From positions 1-64,000 of the forward strand of contig NZ_JACIXG010000019.1 of the NCBI RefSeq assembly GCF_014360585.1: DNA of 64,000 nucleotides. The letters are read 5' to 3'. Shown piece by piece: positions 43,066 to 52,061 of the stretch. How positions within the stretch are numbered: position 1 is the stretch's first letter; each line of letters begins with the position of its first letter. This stretch comes from Nocardioides sp. GTDB taxonomy: Bacteria > Actinomycetota > Actinomycetes > Propionibacteriales > Nocardioidaceae. The notes beneath the pieces were generated by a model that was given only the letters and a program-made list of their open reading frames with translations, was not told where the DNA came from and did no database searches. The translations under genes were made by a program, and so were the position numbers.

Positions 43066-43157
43066 TCGAGACCAACACAGTCGAGTCGAGCGCGATAGGA
43101 GACTGTGTTGGTCTCGACACGCCTCCGCCCAGGGGCTCCGGCGGCTCGACCAGCGAT
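43066..43157. repeat. Nested palindromic intergenic element (copy 2)
   Basis: Perfect 17-bp stem (43066-43082 with 43101-43117) sharing GAGACCAACACAGTC/GACTGTGTTGGTCTC and loop sequence with the 32.5-kb copy, followed by the same right end GGCGGCTCGACCA-CGATG. The left outer arm is missing because the element abuts the yebC stop. It lies between yebC and the ruvC promoter. Confidence 0.75.
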
Positions 43158-43168
43158 GCCGGTACGCT

Positions 43169-43184
43169 ACGAACAGACGTTCGA
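43169..43184. promoter_or_regulatory. LexA (SOS) box of the ruvCAB operon
   Basis: ACGAACAGACGTTCGA matches the actinobacterial/Gram-positive LexA consensus TCGAAC-N4-GTTCGA with one mismatch. A -10-like TACGCT sits immediately upstream (43163-43168), so LexA would cover the start of transcription. Confidence 0.7.
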
Positions 43185-43195
43185 TGGAGGTGCTG

Positions 43196-43720
43196 ATGCG
43201 GGTGCTTGGGATCGATCCCGGCCTGACCCGATGCGGGATGGGCGTGGTCGACGGCTCGCTCGGCCGGCCGCTGTCGATGGTGGACGTCGGTGTGCTCCGT
43301 ACGTCCTCCGATCTTCCCGTCTGGGAGCGACTGGTGAGCATCGAGAAGGGCATCGACGCCTGGATCGAGGAGCACCGGCCCGACGCGGTCGCGATCGAGC
43401 GGATCTTCGCGCGCTCGAACGTCTCCACGATCATGGGTACGGCCCAGGCCAGCGGTCTGGCGATGGTCTGCGCCGCCCGGCGCGGGCTCCCGGTCGCCCT
43501 GCACACTCCGTCCGAGGTCAAGGCCGCTGTCTCCGGCAACGGTCGAGCCGACAAGCAGCAGGTGACCGCGATGGTGACCCGCATCCTGCGGCTCCCGACC
43601 CCGCCGAAGCCTGCCGACGCCGCCGACGCGCTCGCGCTGGCCATCACCCACCAGTGGCGCGGAGGCGCCCAGAACCGCATCGAAGCCGCGGTCGCCGCGG
43701 CCGGGAAGGTCCGTAGATGA
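43196..43720 (+). CDS. ruvC: Holliday junction endonuclease RuvC
   Basis: 174 aa resolvase cutting four-way DNA junctions with RuvAB. Catalytic acidic residues: Asp7 (GIDPG), Glu in AIERIF, and Asp pair in [15 protein letters not shown] 43196 is chosen because GGAGG lies 5 nt before it; an ATG at 43184 would place that site inside the gene. First gene of the LexA-controlled ruvCAB operon; overlaps ruvA by 4 nt. Confidence 0.96.
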   Translation: MRVLGIDPGLTRCGMGVVDGSLGRPLSMVDVGVLRTSSDLPVWERLVSIEKGIDAWIEEHRPDAVAIERIFARSNVSTIMGTAQASGLAMVCAARRGLPVALHTPSEVKAAVSGNGRADKQQVTAMVTRILRLPTPPKPADAADALALAITHQWRGGAQNRIEAAVAAAGKVRR

Positions 43721-44316
43721 TCGCGTCCGTGCGCGGCAAGGTCGCCGCCGTCAGTCTCTCCACCGCCGTCGTCGAGGTAGGTGGCATCGGCATCGAGCTG
43801 CTCTGCACCCCCACCACGCTGGCCACGCTCCGCGCCGGCGAGGAGGCCCACCTGCCGACCAGCCTGGTCGTGCGGGAGGACTCGCTGACGCTGTTCGGGT
43901 TCACCGACACCGACGAGCGCACCCTCTTCGAGCTCCTCCAGACCGCCTCCGGCGTCGGCCCGAAGCTCGCCCAGGCGATGCTCGCGGTGCTCTCGCCCGA
44001 CGGCATCCGGATGGCCATCGCAGGCGAGGACGCCAAGACCCTCACCAAGGTCCCCGGCATCGGCCAGAAGGGCGCCCAGCGGGTGATCCTGGAGCTCAAG
44101 GACCGGATCGGCGCCCCGACGGGCAGCGCCTCTGCGCCCGCGCCCACCGCCGCGTCGGCGCCATGGCGCGACCAGGTCACCGAGGCGCTCATCGGCCTGG
44201 GCTACAACGCCAAGGACGCCGACAAGGCCGTCACCGCGATCGAGCCGGAGGCCGGTGACCAGGCCAACATCTCGGCTCTCCTGCGTGCAGCGCTCCGAAC
44301 CCTGTCGAAGGCATAA
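43717..44316 (+). CDS. ruvA: Holliday junction branch-migration protein RuvA
   Basis: 199 aa DNA junction-binding subunit. OB-fold start [13 protein letters not shown], two helix-hairpin-helix motifs ([20 protein letters not shown] and [19 protein letters not shown]), Ala/Pro linker and C-terminal RuvB-binding domain ([19 protein letters not shown]). Coupled to ruvC by ATGA overlap. Confidence 0.96.
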   Translation: MIASVRGKVAAVSLSTAVVEVGGIGIELLCTPTTLATLRAGEEAHLPTSLVVREDSLTLFGFTDTDERTLFELLQTASGVGPKLAQAMLAVLSPDGIRMAIAGEDAKTLTKVPGIGQKGAQRVILELKDRIGAPTGSASAPAPTAASAPWRDQVTEALIGLGYNAKDADKAVTAIEPEAGDQANISALLRAALRTLSKA

Positions 44317-44319
44317 CCG

Positions 44320-45417
44320 ATGCACGAGGACGACCTGCAGGCCAACGAGGACGACTCCCGCTTCGATGGGTACAGCTCGTCGCTCACCATCGCCGAGGCC
44401 GACGGCGACGACCGAGTCGTCGAGGCGGCGCTGCGCCCCAAGAGCCTCGACGAGCTGATCGGCCAGCAACGCGTACGTGAGCAGCTCAGCCTCGTCCTGG
44501 AGGCGGCGCGGCAGCGCGAGCGGGCCCCTGACCACGTACTTCTCTCCGGGCCGCCGGGTCTCGGCAAGACCACCCTCGCGATGATCATCGCGGCCGAGAT
44601 GGCCACGCCCCTGCGGATCACCTCCGGGCCCGCGATCACGCACGCCGGTGACCTGGCCGCGATCCTGAGCGGGCTCAACGAGGGTGAGGTGCTCTTCGTC
44701 GACGAGATCCACCGGATGAGCCGCCCCGCCGAGGAGATGCTCTACCTGGCGATGGAGGACTTCCGCGTCGACGTCGTCATCGGCAAGGGCCCGGGCGCCA
44801 CCGCGATCCCGATCGACCTGCCTCCGTTCACGCTGGTCGGCGCGACCACGCGTGCGGGGCTCCTCCCGGGCCCGCTGCGCGACAGGTTCGGCTTCACCGG
44901 CCACCTCGAGCTCTACGACCCGGCAGACCTCGAGCTGATCGTGCGCCGCTCGGCGGGGCTGCTCGACGTCACCGTCGAGGACGACGGCGCCGCCGAGATC
45001 GCCGGCCGCTCCCGCGGCACTCCGCGCATCGCCAACCGGCTGCTGCGCCGCGTACGCGACTATGCCCAGGTCAAGGCCGACGGCAAGGTCACCCAGCAGG
45101 TCGCTCAGAAGGCCCTGGACCTCTACGAGGTCGACCCGCTCGGCCTGGACCGCCTCGACCTGGCCGTCCTCGACGCCCTGTGCCGCCGCTTCGGCGGGGG
45201 ACCGGTGGGCATCTCCACCCTCGCCGTCGCGGTGGCGGAGGAGCGCGAGACGGTCGAGGAGGTCGCCGAGCCGTTCCTGGTTCGCTCCGGCTTCCTGGCC
45301 CGTACGCCGCGGGGCCGTGTCGCGACCCCGGCCGCCTGGGCACACCTCGGACTGCCGGTGCCCGCCAACGCCGAGGCCGCGGCCTGGTCGGTGGAGACGC
45401 TCTGGGATGAGCCCTGA
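44320..45417 (+). CDS. ruvB: Holliday junction branch-migration ATPase RuvB
   Basis: 365 aa AAA+ motor. [19 protein letters not shown] at the start, Walker [11 protein letters not shown], Walker [11 protein letters not shown], sensor ATTRAGLL, arginine-finger region PLRDRFGF, C-terminal winged helix ([35 protein letters not shown]). ATG 44320, 3 nt after ruvA. Confidence 0.97.
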   Translation: MHEDDLQANEDDSRFDGYSSSLTIAEADGDDRVVEAALRPKSLDELIGQQRVREQLSLVLEAARQRERAPDHVLLSGPPGLGKTTLAMIIAAEMATPLRITSGPAITHAGDLAAILSGLNEGEVLFVDEIHRMSRPAEEMLYLAMEDFRVDVVIGKGPGATAIPIDLPPFTLVGATTRAGLLPGPLRDRFGFTGHLELYDPADLELIVRRSAGLLDVTVEDDGAAEIAGRSRGTPRIANRLLRRVRDYAQVKADGKVTQQVAQKALDLYEVDPLGLDRLDLAVLDALCRRFGGGPVGISTLAVAVAEERETVEEVAEPFLVRSGFLARTPRGRVATPAAWAHLGLPVPANAEAAAWSVETLWDEP

Positions 45418-45420
45418 GTC

Positions 45421-45490
45421 ACAGTCTCAACCAGGTCCCTGGTTAGACTTGCACGTCGCCGTGCGACTGCCGGTTGACCCCTGAGACTGT
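45421..45490 (+). promoter_or_regulatory. Structured leader upstream of yajC-secDF
   Basis: Outer arms ACAGTCTCA (45421-45429) and TGAGACTGT (45482-45490) pair perfectly; inside are AACCAGG/CCTGGTT (45429-45444, 2-nt loop) and GCACG/CGTGC (45451-45464). TCAACC (45427-45432) can alternatively pair with GGTTGA (45472-45477). The right outer arm ends 2 nt before the GGAG ribosome site of yajC. A -10-like TAGACT (45444-45449) lies inside. No known riboswitch class was recognised. Confidence 0.45.
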
Positions 45491-45505
45491 CGGAGCCGAA
45501 CCCCC

Positions 45506-45850
45506 GTGGAATTCCTGCCTTTTATCGTCATCATCGTCCTGTTCTACTTCCTGCTGATCAGGCCGCAGCAGAAGCGCGCCAAGCAGGCTCGTGAGCTGCA
45601 GCTCAACCTCCAGCCGGGGGACAGGGTGATGCTGACCGCCGGCCTCTTCGGCACCGTGACCGAGGTCGAGGAGTCCACGACGAACATCAAGGTCGAGGTC
45701 GCTGACGGCGTCGTCGTCCAGGTGGTGCGCCAGGCGGTGGCCCAGAAGGTCGTCGATACGCCTGCCGACGAGGCCGAGGTCGAGGCTGCTCCCGAGCAGA
45801 CCTCTGCCGACGCCGACAACGTCATCATGGACCTCGACAAGAAGGACTGA
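45506..45850 (+). CDS. yajC: Preprotein translocase accessory subunit YajC
   Basis: 114 aa single-pass membrane protein that joins SecDF. The N-terminal helix FLPFIVIIVLFYFLLIRPQQKR is diagnostic; cytoplasmic domain LQPGDRVMLTAGLFGTVTEV follows. GTG 45506 after GGAG (45492-45495). Seven nt before secD. Confidence 0.95.
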   Translation: MEFLPFIVIIVLFYFLLIRPQQKRAKQARELQLNLQPGDRVMLTAGLFGTVTEVEESTTNIKVEVADGVVVQVVRQAVAQKVVDTPADEAEVEAAPEQTSADADNVIMDLDKKD

Positions 45851-45857
45851 CCAACAC

Positions 45858-47552
45858 ATGGCACGCAAGAGCGCGCGCCCCGGCCGGACACTCGTCCTGC
45901 TCTTCTTGGCGGTCGCGATCATGTTCGGCGGCATCGCGTTCGCCGGCAGCTGGAAGCCCGAGCTGGGTCTCGACCTGCGCGGCGGCACCGAGATCTCGAT
46001 GACCGCGGAGAACTCCGAGGGCGGATCGGTCCCGAGGGAGAGCCTCGACGAGGCCAAGTCGATCATCGACCAGCGGGTCAACGGCAGCGGTGTCACCGGC
46101 GGCCGGGTGACCACCGAGGGCAACGACGTCATCAAGGTCTCCATCCCGGGCACCGGCAAGGTGCAGAAGGAGACCGCCGAGCGGGTTCGCCAGACCGCGA
46201 AGCTCCGTTTCCGGCTGGTCGCCTGCAGCCCGCAGAAGCCCTGTGGCAACGCCGCCGGGTCCGACCCCGGGTCGATGATCCAGGACCCCTCGACCGGCAC
46301 CGTGCCCGGCACGTCGCCGCGCGCGCCGTTCGGCGGCGAGACCGTCGAGCCCGCCGCCGACGAGAAGGCCTCGGGCAGCCCGAGCGCCTCGCCGAGCGCC
46401 AAGCCCGAGTCGGAGAAGGACAAGAAGAAGGACGCCAACGCCACGGTCGCTGTCGACGACGCCGTCGAGTTCATGCGCAACCCGCCGGCGGAGTGGGGGG
46501 CCCGCTACAACAGCTTCACCTGCCCGGCGCCCGGCTCCGACCCGGTCGACGACCTGCCCGGCGAGCCGCTGCTGACCTGTGACGACGACGGGATCCCCTA
46601 CCTGCTGACCCCGGCGGTCATCGAGGGCACCGAGATCAAGGAAGCCTCCTACGGCATCCCGCAGCAGCAGGCCAACTACGTCGTCACCCTGGACTTCAAG
46701 TCCGAGGGCAACAAGGCCTTCGCCGAGACCACCGGCGCGATCGCCGGCACCAACGAGCAGTTCGCGATCACCCTGGACGGCAAGGTCATCTCCGCGCCGA
46801 CTGCCGACTCGCGGATCAGTGGCGGTGCGCAGATCAGCGGTGACTTCACCCAGGTGTCCGCCGAGGCTCTCGCCAACAACCTCAAGTACGGTTCGCTGCC
46901 CCTCGACTTCCCTGAGGACGGCATCCAGACCCGGGTCATCGGCCCGAGCCTGGCCGGCAACCAGCTCACCGCCGGACTCTGGGCCGGACTGGTCGGCATG
47001 ATCCTCGTGGTGATCTTCTCGATCCTCTACTACCGCGCGATGAGCATCGTGGTGATCGGGTCGCTGGCCGTGGCGGGTGCGCTGACGTACGGCATGATCC
47101 TGCTGCTCAGCGAGACCGCCGGCGTCACCCTGGACCTCCCGGGCGTGGCGGGTCTGATCGTCGGTATCGGCATCACCGCCGACTCCTTCATCATCCTCTA
47201 CGAGAGGATGCGTGACGACATGCGTGAGGGCCGCTCGATGCGGGTGGCCGTCGACACGGCCTGGGTCCGGGCCCGCAACACCTGCCTGGCCTCCGACGCC
47301 GTCTCGTTCCTGGCCGCGTTCGTGCTCTATGTCTTCGCGACCAACGAGGTCAAGGGCTTCGCCTTCATGCTCGGCCTGACCACGATCATCGACGTGCTGG
47401 TGTTCTTCTGGTTCACCCACCCGATGACGAAGCTGATGGCCAACATGGGCTTCTTCAACAAGGGCCACGTGCTCTCCGGCATGGACAAGCGTGCCCTCGG
47501 CACCGACAGCCAGTCGATCAACTCCCCGTCCCTCGTCGGAGGCAACGCCTGA
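45858..47552 (+). CDS. secD: Protein-export membrane protein SecD
   Basis: 564 aa; with SecF uses the proton gradient to pull exported proteins across the membrane. TM1, then LGLDLRGGTEISMTAE, the large extracytoplasmic P1 domain, and five C-terminal TM helices beginning LWAGLVGMILVVIFSILYY with GIGITADSFIILYERMRD. A low-complexity Ser/Pro/Lys insert (SGSPSASPSAKPESEKDKKKD region, ~residues 170-195) is typical of actinobacterial SecD. ATG 45858. Confidence 0.97.
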   Translation: MARKSARPGRTLVLLFLAVAIMFGGIAFAGSWKPELGLDLRGGTEISMTAENSEGGSVPRESLDEAKSIIDQRVNGSGVTGGRVTTEGNDVIKVSIPGTGKVQKETAERVRQTAKLRFRLVACSPQKPCGNAAGSDPGSMIQDPSTGTVPGTSPRAPFGGETVEPAADEKASGSPSASPSAKPESEKDKKKDANATVAVDDAVEFMRNPPAEWGARYNSFTCPAPGSDPVDDLPGEPLLTCDDDGIPYLLTPAVIEGTEIKEASYGIPQQQANYVVTLDFKSEGNKAFAETTGAIAGTNEQFAITLDGKVISAPTADSRISGGAQISGDFTQVSAEALANNLKYGSLPLDFPEDGIQTRVIGPSLAGNQLTAGLWAGLVGMILVVIFSILYYRAMSIVVIGSLAVAGALTYGMILLLSETAGVTLDLPGVAGLIVGIGITADSFIILYERMRDDMREGRSMRVAVDTAWVRARNTCLASDAVSFLAAFVLYVFATNEVKGFAFMLGLTTIIDVLVFFWFTHPMTKLMANMGFFNKGHVLSGMDKRALGTDSQSINSPSLVGGNA

Positions 47553-48790
47553 TGAGCAAGATCTCTCGCTTCGGCAAGGAGCTCTACACCGGAGAGCGCT
47601 CCTTCGACTTCGTCGGACGCCGGATCCTCTGGTACGTCATCTCAGCGGTCGTCCTGGTCATCGTGACCGGCGGGCTGATGCTCCAGGGCGGTCTCAACCT
47701 GGGCATCGACTTCACCGGCGGCACGCGCTACACCGTCACCGTCCAGCAGGCCGACCAGGAACTGGCCGACGAGCTGCGCTCGGCCGTCGGTGACACCGAC
47801 GTGACCGCCGCGGACGGTGCCACGGTCCGCACCGCGGGTGGCGAGTCGATCGTCATCGAGACCAAGGCGATCGCTGACGGCTCAGAGGCAGACCAGTCGA
47901 TCATCGAGGCGATCACCGCGACCGCCGACGTACCTGAGGACGACATCAGCCGCACCGGCATCGGCCCGTCCTGGGGTGAGCGGGTCGCGACCAAAGCCGG
48001 TCTCGCGCTCGGCATCTTCCTCGTCGGTGTGGTCCTGTTCATCTGGATCTACTTCAGGGAATGGAAGATGTCGGTCGCTGCCGTCGTCGCTCTCTTCCAC
48101 GACGTGCTCCTCACCGTCGGTGTCTACGCGATCATCGGCTTCGAGGTCTCCCCGGCCACCGTCACCGGCTTCCTGACGATCCTCGGATACTCGCTCTACG
48201 ACACCGTGGTGGTATTCGACAAGGTCAAGGAGAACACCCGCAACCTCAGCCTGAAGAAGCAGACGTACGCCCAGGCGGCCAACCTGGCCGTCAATCAGAC
48301 GCTGGTGCGCTCGATCAACACCACGATCGTCGGTCTGCTGCCGGTCGTGGCGATCCTCTACGTCAGCGCCGTCCAGCTCGGCACCTCGTCGCTGAAGGAC
48401 ATCTCGCTGGTCCTCTTCGTCGGTATGGCCGTCGGCACCTACTCCTCGATCTTCATCGCCACCCCGCTGCTGGTGCACCTGAAGTCGAGGGAGAAGGACG
48501 TCGTCGACGCCGAGAAGCGTGCCGAGGCACGGATGCGGGAGGCCGACAAGTACGCCGCCGTGCCGGTCTTCGACGACGGCATGCCGGTCCCCGCCGCCGA
48601 CGAGCCGGAAGAGCTTCGCGAGTCCGAGCCCGACGACCTTCACGAGGCCGGCGTCGCCCGGGGCACCAGCCCCAACACGTCCCCGACCGGCCGAGGCCGC
48701 AACGTACCCAACCAGCAGCGCTCGGTCTCCGACAGCGGTGCCGCCGGACGTCCGCAGCCGAAGCGCGAGTCGAGGTCGAAGCGCAAGTGA
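47552..48790 (+). CDS. secF: Protein-export membrane protein SecF
   Basis: 412 aa partner of SecD. TM1 then NLGIDFTGGTRYTV, periplasmic P4 domain, and TM2-6 with GFLTILGYSLYDTVVVFDKVKEN and LVRSINTTIVGLLPV. The final ~110 residues are a charged, disordered cytoplasmic tail longer than in E. coli. ATG 47552 shares one base with the secD stop (TGATG). Confidence 0.96.
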   Translation: MSKISRFGKELYTGERSFDFVGRRILWYVISAVVLVIVTGGLMLQGGLNLGIDFTGGTRYTVTVQQADQELADELRSAVGDTDVTAADGATVRTAGGESIVIETKAIADGSEADQSIIEAITATADVPEDDISRTGIGPSWGERVATKAGLALGIFLVGVVLFIWIYFREWKMSVAAVVALFHDVLLTVGVYAIIGFEVSPATVTGFLTILGYSLYDTVVVFDKVKENTRNLSLKKQTYAQAANLAVNQTLVRSINTTIVGLLPVVAILYVSAVQLGTSSLKDISLVLFVGMAVGTYSSIFIATPLLVHLKSREKDVVDAEKRAEARMREADKYAAVPVFDDGMPVPAADEPEELRESEPDDLHEAGVARGTSPNTSPTGRGRNVPNQQRSVSDSGAAGRPQPKRESRSKRK

Positions 48791-48815
48791 GCGAGCGTCA
48801 GCGAGCAAACCATCA

Positions 48816-48840
48816 GTACGAAGCGCGGCCGCTTCCGTAC
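48816..48840 (+). terminator. Hairpin between secF and apt
   Basis: GTACGAAGCG (48816-48825) pairs with CGCTTCCGTAC (48830-48840) with one bulged base and a CGGC loop. No T-run; possibly a partial terminator or processing site. Confidence 0.4.
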
Positions 48841-48869
48841 ATTGGCGCTTGCGCTACGGAGGCGGGCGC

Positions 48870-49436
48870 GTGACTGTCTCCGAGGCAGGCGCAGGTGACC
48901 GGTCGCTCGATGAGGTTCTCGAGCGGCTGGTCACCGACGTGCCCGACTTCCCCGAGCCGGGCGTCGGGTTCAAGGACATCACCCCGCTGCTTGCCGACCA
49001 CGCGGGATTCACCCAGGTGGTCGAGGCGCTCGGGGCCCCGGCTCTCGACCCAGACGGCAACCCGACCGTGACCAAGGTGCTCGGCATGGAGTCGCGCGGC
49101 TTCATCCTCGGCGCTCCCGCGGCCCTGCACCTCGGGGTGGGGTTCGTCCCCGTACGCAAGGCCGGAAAGCTCCCACGGAAGACCCACGCGGTCTCCTACT
49201 CGCTGGAGTACGGCGAGGCGACGCTGGAGATCCACACCGACGCGGTCGAGCCGGGGGAGCGGGTGCTCATCATCGACGACGTGCTCGCCACCGGTGGCAC
49301 CGCGGCGGCCACGATCGAGCTGGTCGAGCGCTGCGGCGGCATCGTCGAAGGCGTCTCGGTGCTGCTCGAGCTCAGCTTCCTCGACCCGCGGAGCAAGCTT
49401 CCCGACACTCCGGTCCACGCGCTCTTGTCCACGTAG
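48870..49436 (+). CDS. apt: Adenine phosphoribosyltransferase
   Basis: 188 aa purine-salvage enzyme making AMP from adenine and PRPP. N-terminal DVPDFPEPGVGFKDITPLL, hood region ESRGFILGAPAALHLGVGFVPVRKAGKLP, and PRPP-binding loop VLIIDDVLATGGTAAAT. GTG 48870 (MTVSEAG) preceded by CGGAGGCGGG; the frame upstream overlaps secF and is not used. Sits between secDF and relA, as in other actinobacteria. Confidence 0.95.
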   Translation: MTVSEAGAGDRSLDEVLERLVTDVPDFPEPGVGFKDITPLLADHAGFTQVVEALGAPALDPDGNPTVTKVLGMESRGFILGAPAALHLGVGFVPVRKAGKLPRKTHAVSYSLEYGEATLEIHTDAVEPGERVLIIDDVLATGGTAAATIELVERCGGIVEGVSVLLELSFLDPRSKLPDTPVHALLST

Positions 49437-49473
49437 CAACTGTTTCGCTAGCCAACCTCGGCGGTCCGGCCGG

Positions 49474-49479
49474 TAGACT
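49474..49479 (+). promoter_or_regulatory. -10 of a leaderless relA transcript
   Basis: TAGACT ends 6 nt before the relA ATG; no ribosome site is present. Confidence 0.5.
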
Positions 49480-49485
49480 CGGATC

Positions 49486-51801
49486 ATGGCAGAGGATCGC
49501 ATCGTTGCGCAGCCTCGGGCGCACAACATCGAGGCCCGGGAGAGCACTGGCCCTGCGCCGTCGGGCCGCAGCGTACGTGCGCGTCTCGCCCGGATGGGCG
49601 GTCGAGGAAACGCGGGCAACCCTGTGCTCGAACCGCTCTTCCGAGCGGTGCGGTCCAACCACCCCAAGGCCGATCTGACGCTGCTGGAGCGCGCCTACGT
49701 CACCGCGGAGCGCCTGCACGGCACCCAGATGCGCAAGAGCGGTGATCCCTACATCACCCACCCGCTCGCGGTGACCACGATCCTCGCCGAGCTCGGTATG
49801 ACCGAGCCGACCCTGGTGGCGGCCCTCCTCCACGACACCGTCGAGGACACGCCCTACACGCTCAAGGAGCTCACTCGCGACTTCGGTGAGGAGGTCGCTC
49901 ACCTCGTCGACGGTGTCACCAAGCTCGACAAGGTCACCTATGGCGACTCGGCGCAGGCCGAGACGATCCGCAAGATGGTCGTGGCGATGTCGCGCGACAT
50001 CCGGGTGCTGGTGATCAAGCTGGCCGACCGCCTGCACAACATGCGTACGCTGCGGTACGTTCCGCAGAAGAGCCAGGAGCGCAGCGCGCGCGAGACGCTC
50101 GACATCTACGCGCCGCTGGCCCACCGGCTCGGCATGAACACGATCAAGTTCGAGCTCGAGGACCTCGCCTTCGCGACCCTCTACCCGAAGATGTACGACG
50201 AGCTGGTCCGCCTGGTCGCCGACCGCAACCCCTCGCGCGAGAAGTTCCTGGCCCAGGTCATCGACCAGGTCGAGCGCGACCTGCACGAGGCCCGGATCAA
50301 GGCGACCGTCACCGGGCGACCCAAGCACTACTACTCGATCTACCAGAAGATGATCGTCGGCGGTAAGGACTTCTCCGACATCAACGACCTGGTCGGCATC
50401 CGGATCCTGGTCGAGGACGAGCGTGACTGCTATTCCGTCCTCGGCATCCTGCACTCGCGGTGGAACCCAGTCCTGGGGCGCTTCAAGGACTACATCGCGA
50501 TGCCGAAGTTCAACATGTACCAGTCGCTGCACACCACGGTGATCGGCCCGCAGGGCAAACCGGTCGAGCTGCAGATCCGCACCTTCGCGATGCACCGTCG
50601 TGCCGAGTTCGGCGTGGCGGCGCACTGGAAGTACAAGGAGGACGGCCGCAGCGGTGTCGACACCGACCGGCCGATGGACAACGACATGAGCTGGGTCAAG
50701 CAGCTCATGGACTGGCAGTCGGAGGTCAACGACCCCGGCGAGTTCCTGGAGTCGCTGCGCTTCGAGATGAAGCGCACCGAGGTCTACGTCTTCACCCCCA
50801 AGGGCGACGTGATCGCGCTGCCCGCCGACGCGACCCCGGTCGACTTCGCGTACGCCGTCCACACCGAGGTCGGCAACAAGACCATCGGCGCCCGGGTCAA
50901 CGGGCGTCTGGTGCCGCTGGAGTCGACCCTGGAGAGCGGCGACGTCGTCGAGGTCTTCACCTCCAAGTCGCCCAACGCCGGCCCGTCGCGGGACTGGGGC
51001 TCCTTCGTCAAGTCCAACCGGGCCAAGGCCAAGATCCGGCAGTGGCACACCCGCGAGCGTCGCGACGAGGCCATCGAGAAGGGCCAGGACGCGATCGCCC
51101 GGCTCATGCGCAAGGAGGGCCTGCCCCTCAAGCGGCTGATGTCACGTGAGTCGCTCATGCTCGCCGCCGACCACTTCGATCTCGGCGATGTCGAGTCGCT
51201 CTACGCCGCGGTCGGCGAGAGCCACCTCTCCGCCCAAGCGGTCGTACGCCGGGTGATCGAGGACCACGGCGGCGACGACGGCGCCGCGGAGGATCTCGCT
51301 GAGGCAGTCAACGTCGGCCGCCGACGCCACGGCAGGGTCTCCACCGCCAGCTCCGACGCCGGGGTCATCGTCAAGGGGTCCCCGGACGTCTGGGTCAAGC
51401 TGGCCAAGTGCTGCACTCCGGTGCCCGGTGACGAGATCCTCGGCTTCGTCACCAAGGGCGGGGGAGTCTCGGTCCACCGCACCGACTGCACCAACGCCAC
51501 CGAGCTCCGCTCCCACCCTGAGCGCCTGCTCGAGGTGGAGTGGGGCTCGACCTCGAACTCCGTCTTCCTGGTCAACATCCAGGTCGAGGCCCTGGACCGG
51601 GCCCGGCTCCTGTCCGACATCACCATGGCCCTCTCGGATGCCCACGTGAACATCCTCAGCGCCCAGCTCACCACCACCCGGGACCGTGTTGCCAAGTCCC
51701 GTTTCTCCTTCGAGATGGCAGACTCAAAGCATCTGGACACCGTCTTGAAGCAGGTACGCACCGTGCCCGGCGTCTTCGACGCCTACCGCGTCACCCAATG
51801 A
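49486..51801 (+). CDS. relA: Bifunctional (p)ppGpp synthetase/hydrolase (RSH)
   Basis: 771 aa stringent-response enzyme. The N-terminal HD hydrolase domain is intact ([33 protein letters not shown]), followed by the synthetase domain ([34 protein letters not shown]), TGS domain ([31 protein letters not shown]), zinc-finger region with [10 protein letters not shown] and C-terminal ACT domain. Length and both active sites fit the single bifunctional Rel enzyme of actinobacteria. ATG 49486. Confidence 0.97.
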   Translation: MAEDRIVAQPRAHNIEARESTGPAPSGRSVRARLARMGGRGNAGNPVLEPLFRAVRSNHPKADLTLLERAYVTAERLHGTQMRKSGDPYITHPLAVTTILAELGMTEPTLVAALLHDTVEDTPYTLKELTRDFGEEVAHLVDGVTKLDKVTYGDSAQAETIRKMVVAMSRDIRVLVIKLADRLHNMRTLRYVPQKSQERSARETLDIYAPLAHRLGMNTIKFELEDLAFATLYPKMYDELVRLVADRNPSREKFLAQVIDQVERDLHEARIKATVTGRPKHYYSIYQKMIVGGKDFSDINDLVGIRILVEDERDCYSVLGILHSRWNPVLGRFKDYIAMPKFNMYQSLHTTVIGPQGKPVELQIRTFAMHRRAEFGVAAHWKYKEDGRSGVDTDRPMDNDMSWVKQLMDWQSEVNDPGEFLESLRFEMKRTEVYVFTPKGDVIALPADATPVDFAYAVHTEVGNKTIGARVNGRLVPLESTLESGDVVEVFTSKSPNAGPSRDWGSFVKSNRAKAKIRQWHTRERRDEAIEKGQDAIARLMRKEGLPLKRLMSRESLMLAADHFDLGDVESLYAAVGESHLSAQAVVRRVIEDHGGDDGAAEDLAEAVNVGRRRHGRVSTASSDAGVIVKGSPDVWVKLAKCCTPVPGDEILGFVTKGGGVSVHRTDCTNATELRSHPERLLEVEWGSTSNSVFLVNIQVEALDRARLLSDITMALSDAHVNILSAQLTTTRDRVAKSRFSFEMADSKHLDTVLKQVRTVPGVFDAYRVTQ

Positions 51802-51823
51802 TCAACCAGTAGAGGAGCTCGGG

Positions 51824-52021
51824 ATGTTCACCTGGATACTCATCATCGCGGCGGTGGCCGTCGTGATCACGTTCGTGTGGGGTTTGGTGCGGCCTAGCAT
51901 CCCCCGTAGGGGAGGTCCCGGTTCCGTTGGCCGAGTGGGTATGGGCGGCGATGGCCGAGACGGTTACCGCGGCGCCGCACCGAGTCCCAATGATTCGACT
52001 GGCCCGGGGACCAGTCTGTGA
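51824..52021 (+). CDS. Small single-pass membrane protein
   Basis: 65 aa. One N-terminal hydrophobic helix (FTWILIIAAVAVVITFVWGLV) and a short Gly/Arg/Pro-rich cytoplasmic-type tail. ATG 51824 has GAGGAG 10 nt upstream, supporting expression. Starts 23 nt after relA, so probably co-transcribed. No recognised family. Confidence 0.6.
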   Translation: MFTWILIIAAVAVVITFVWGLVRPSIPRRGGPGSVGRVGMGGDGRDGYRGAAPSPNDSTGPGTSL

Positions 52022-52061
52022 GGTCCGGAGCGCCCGGTAGCACCGGGCGCTCCGAAGTCTC

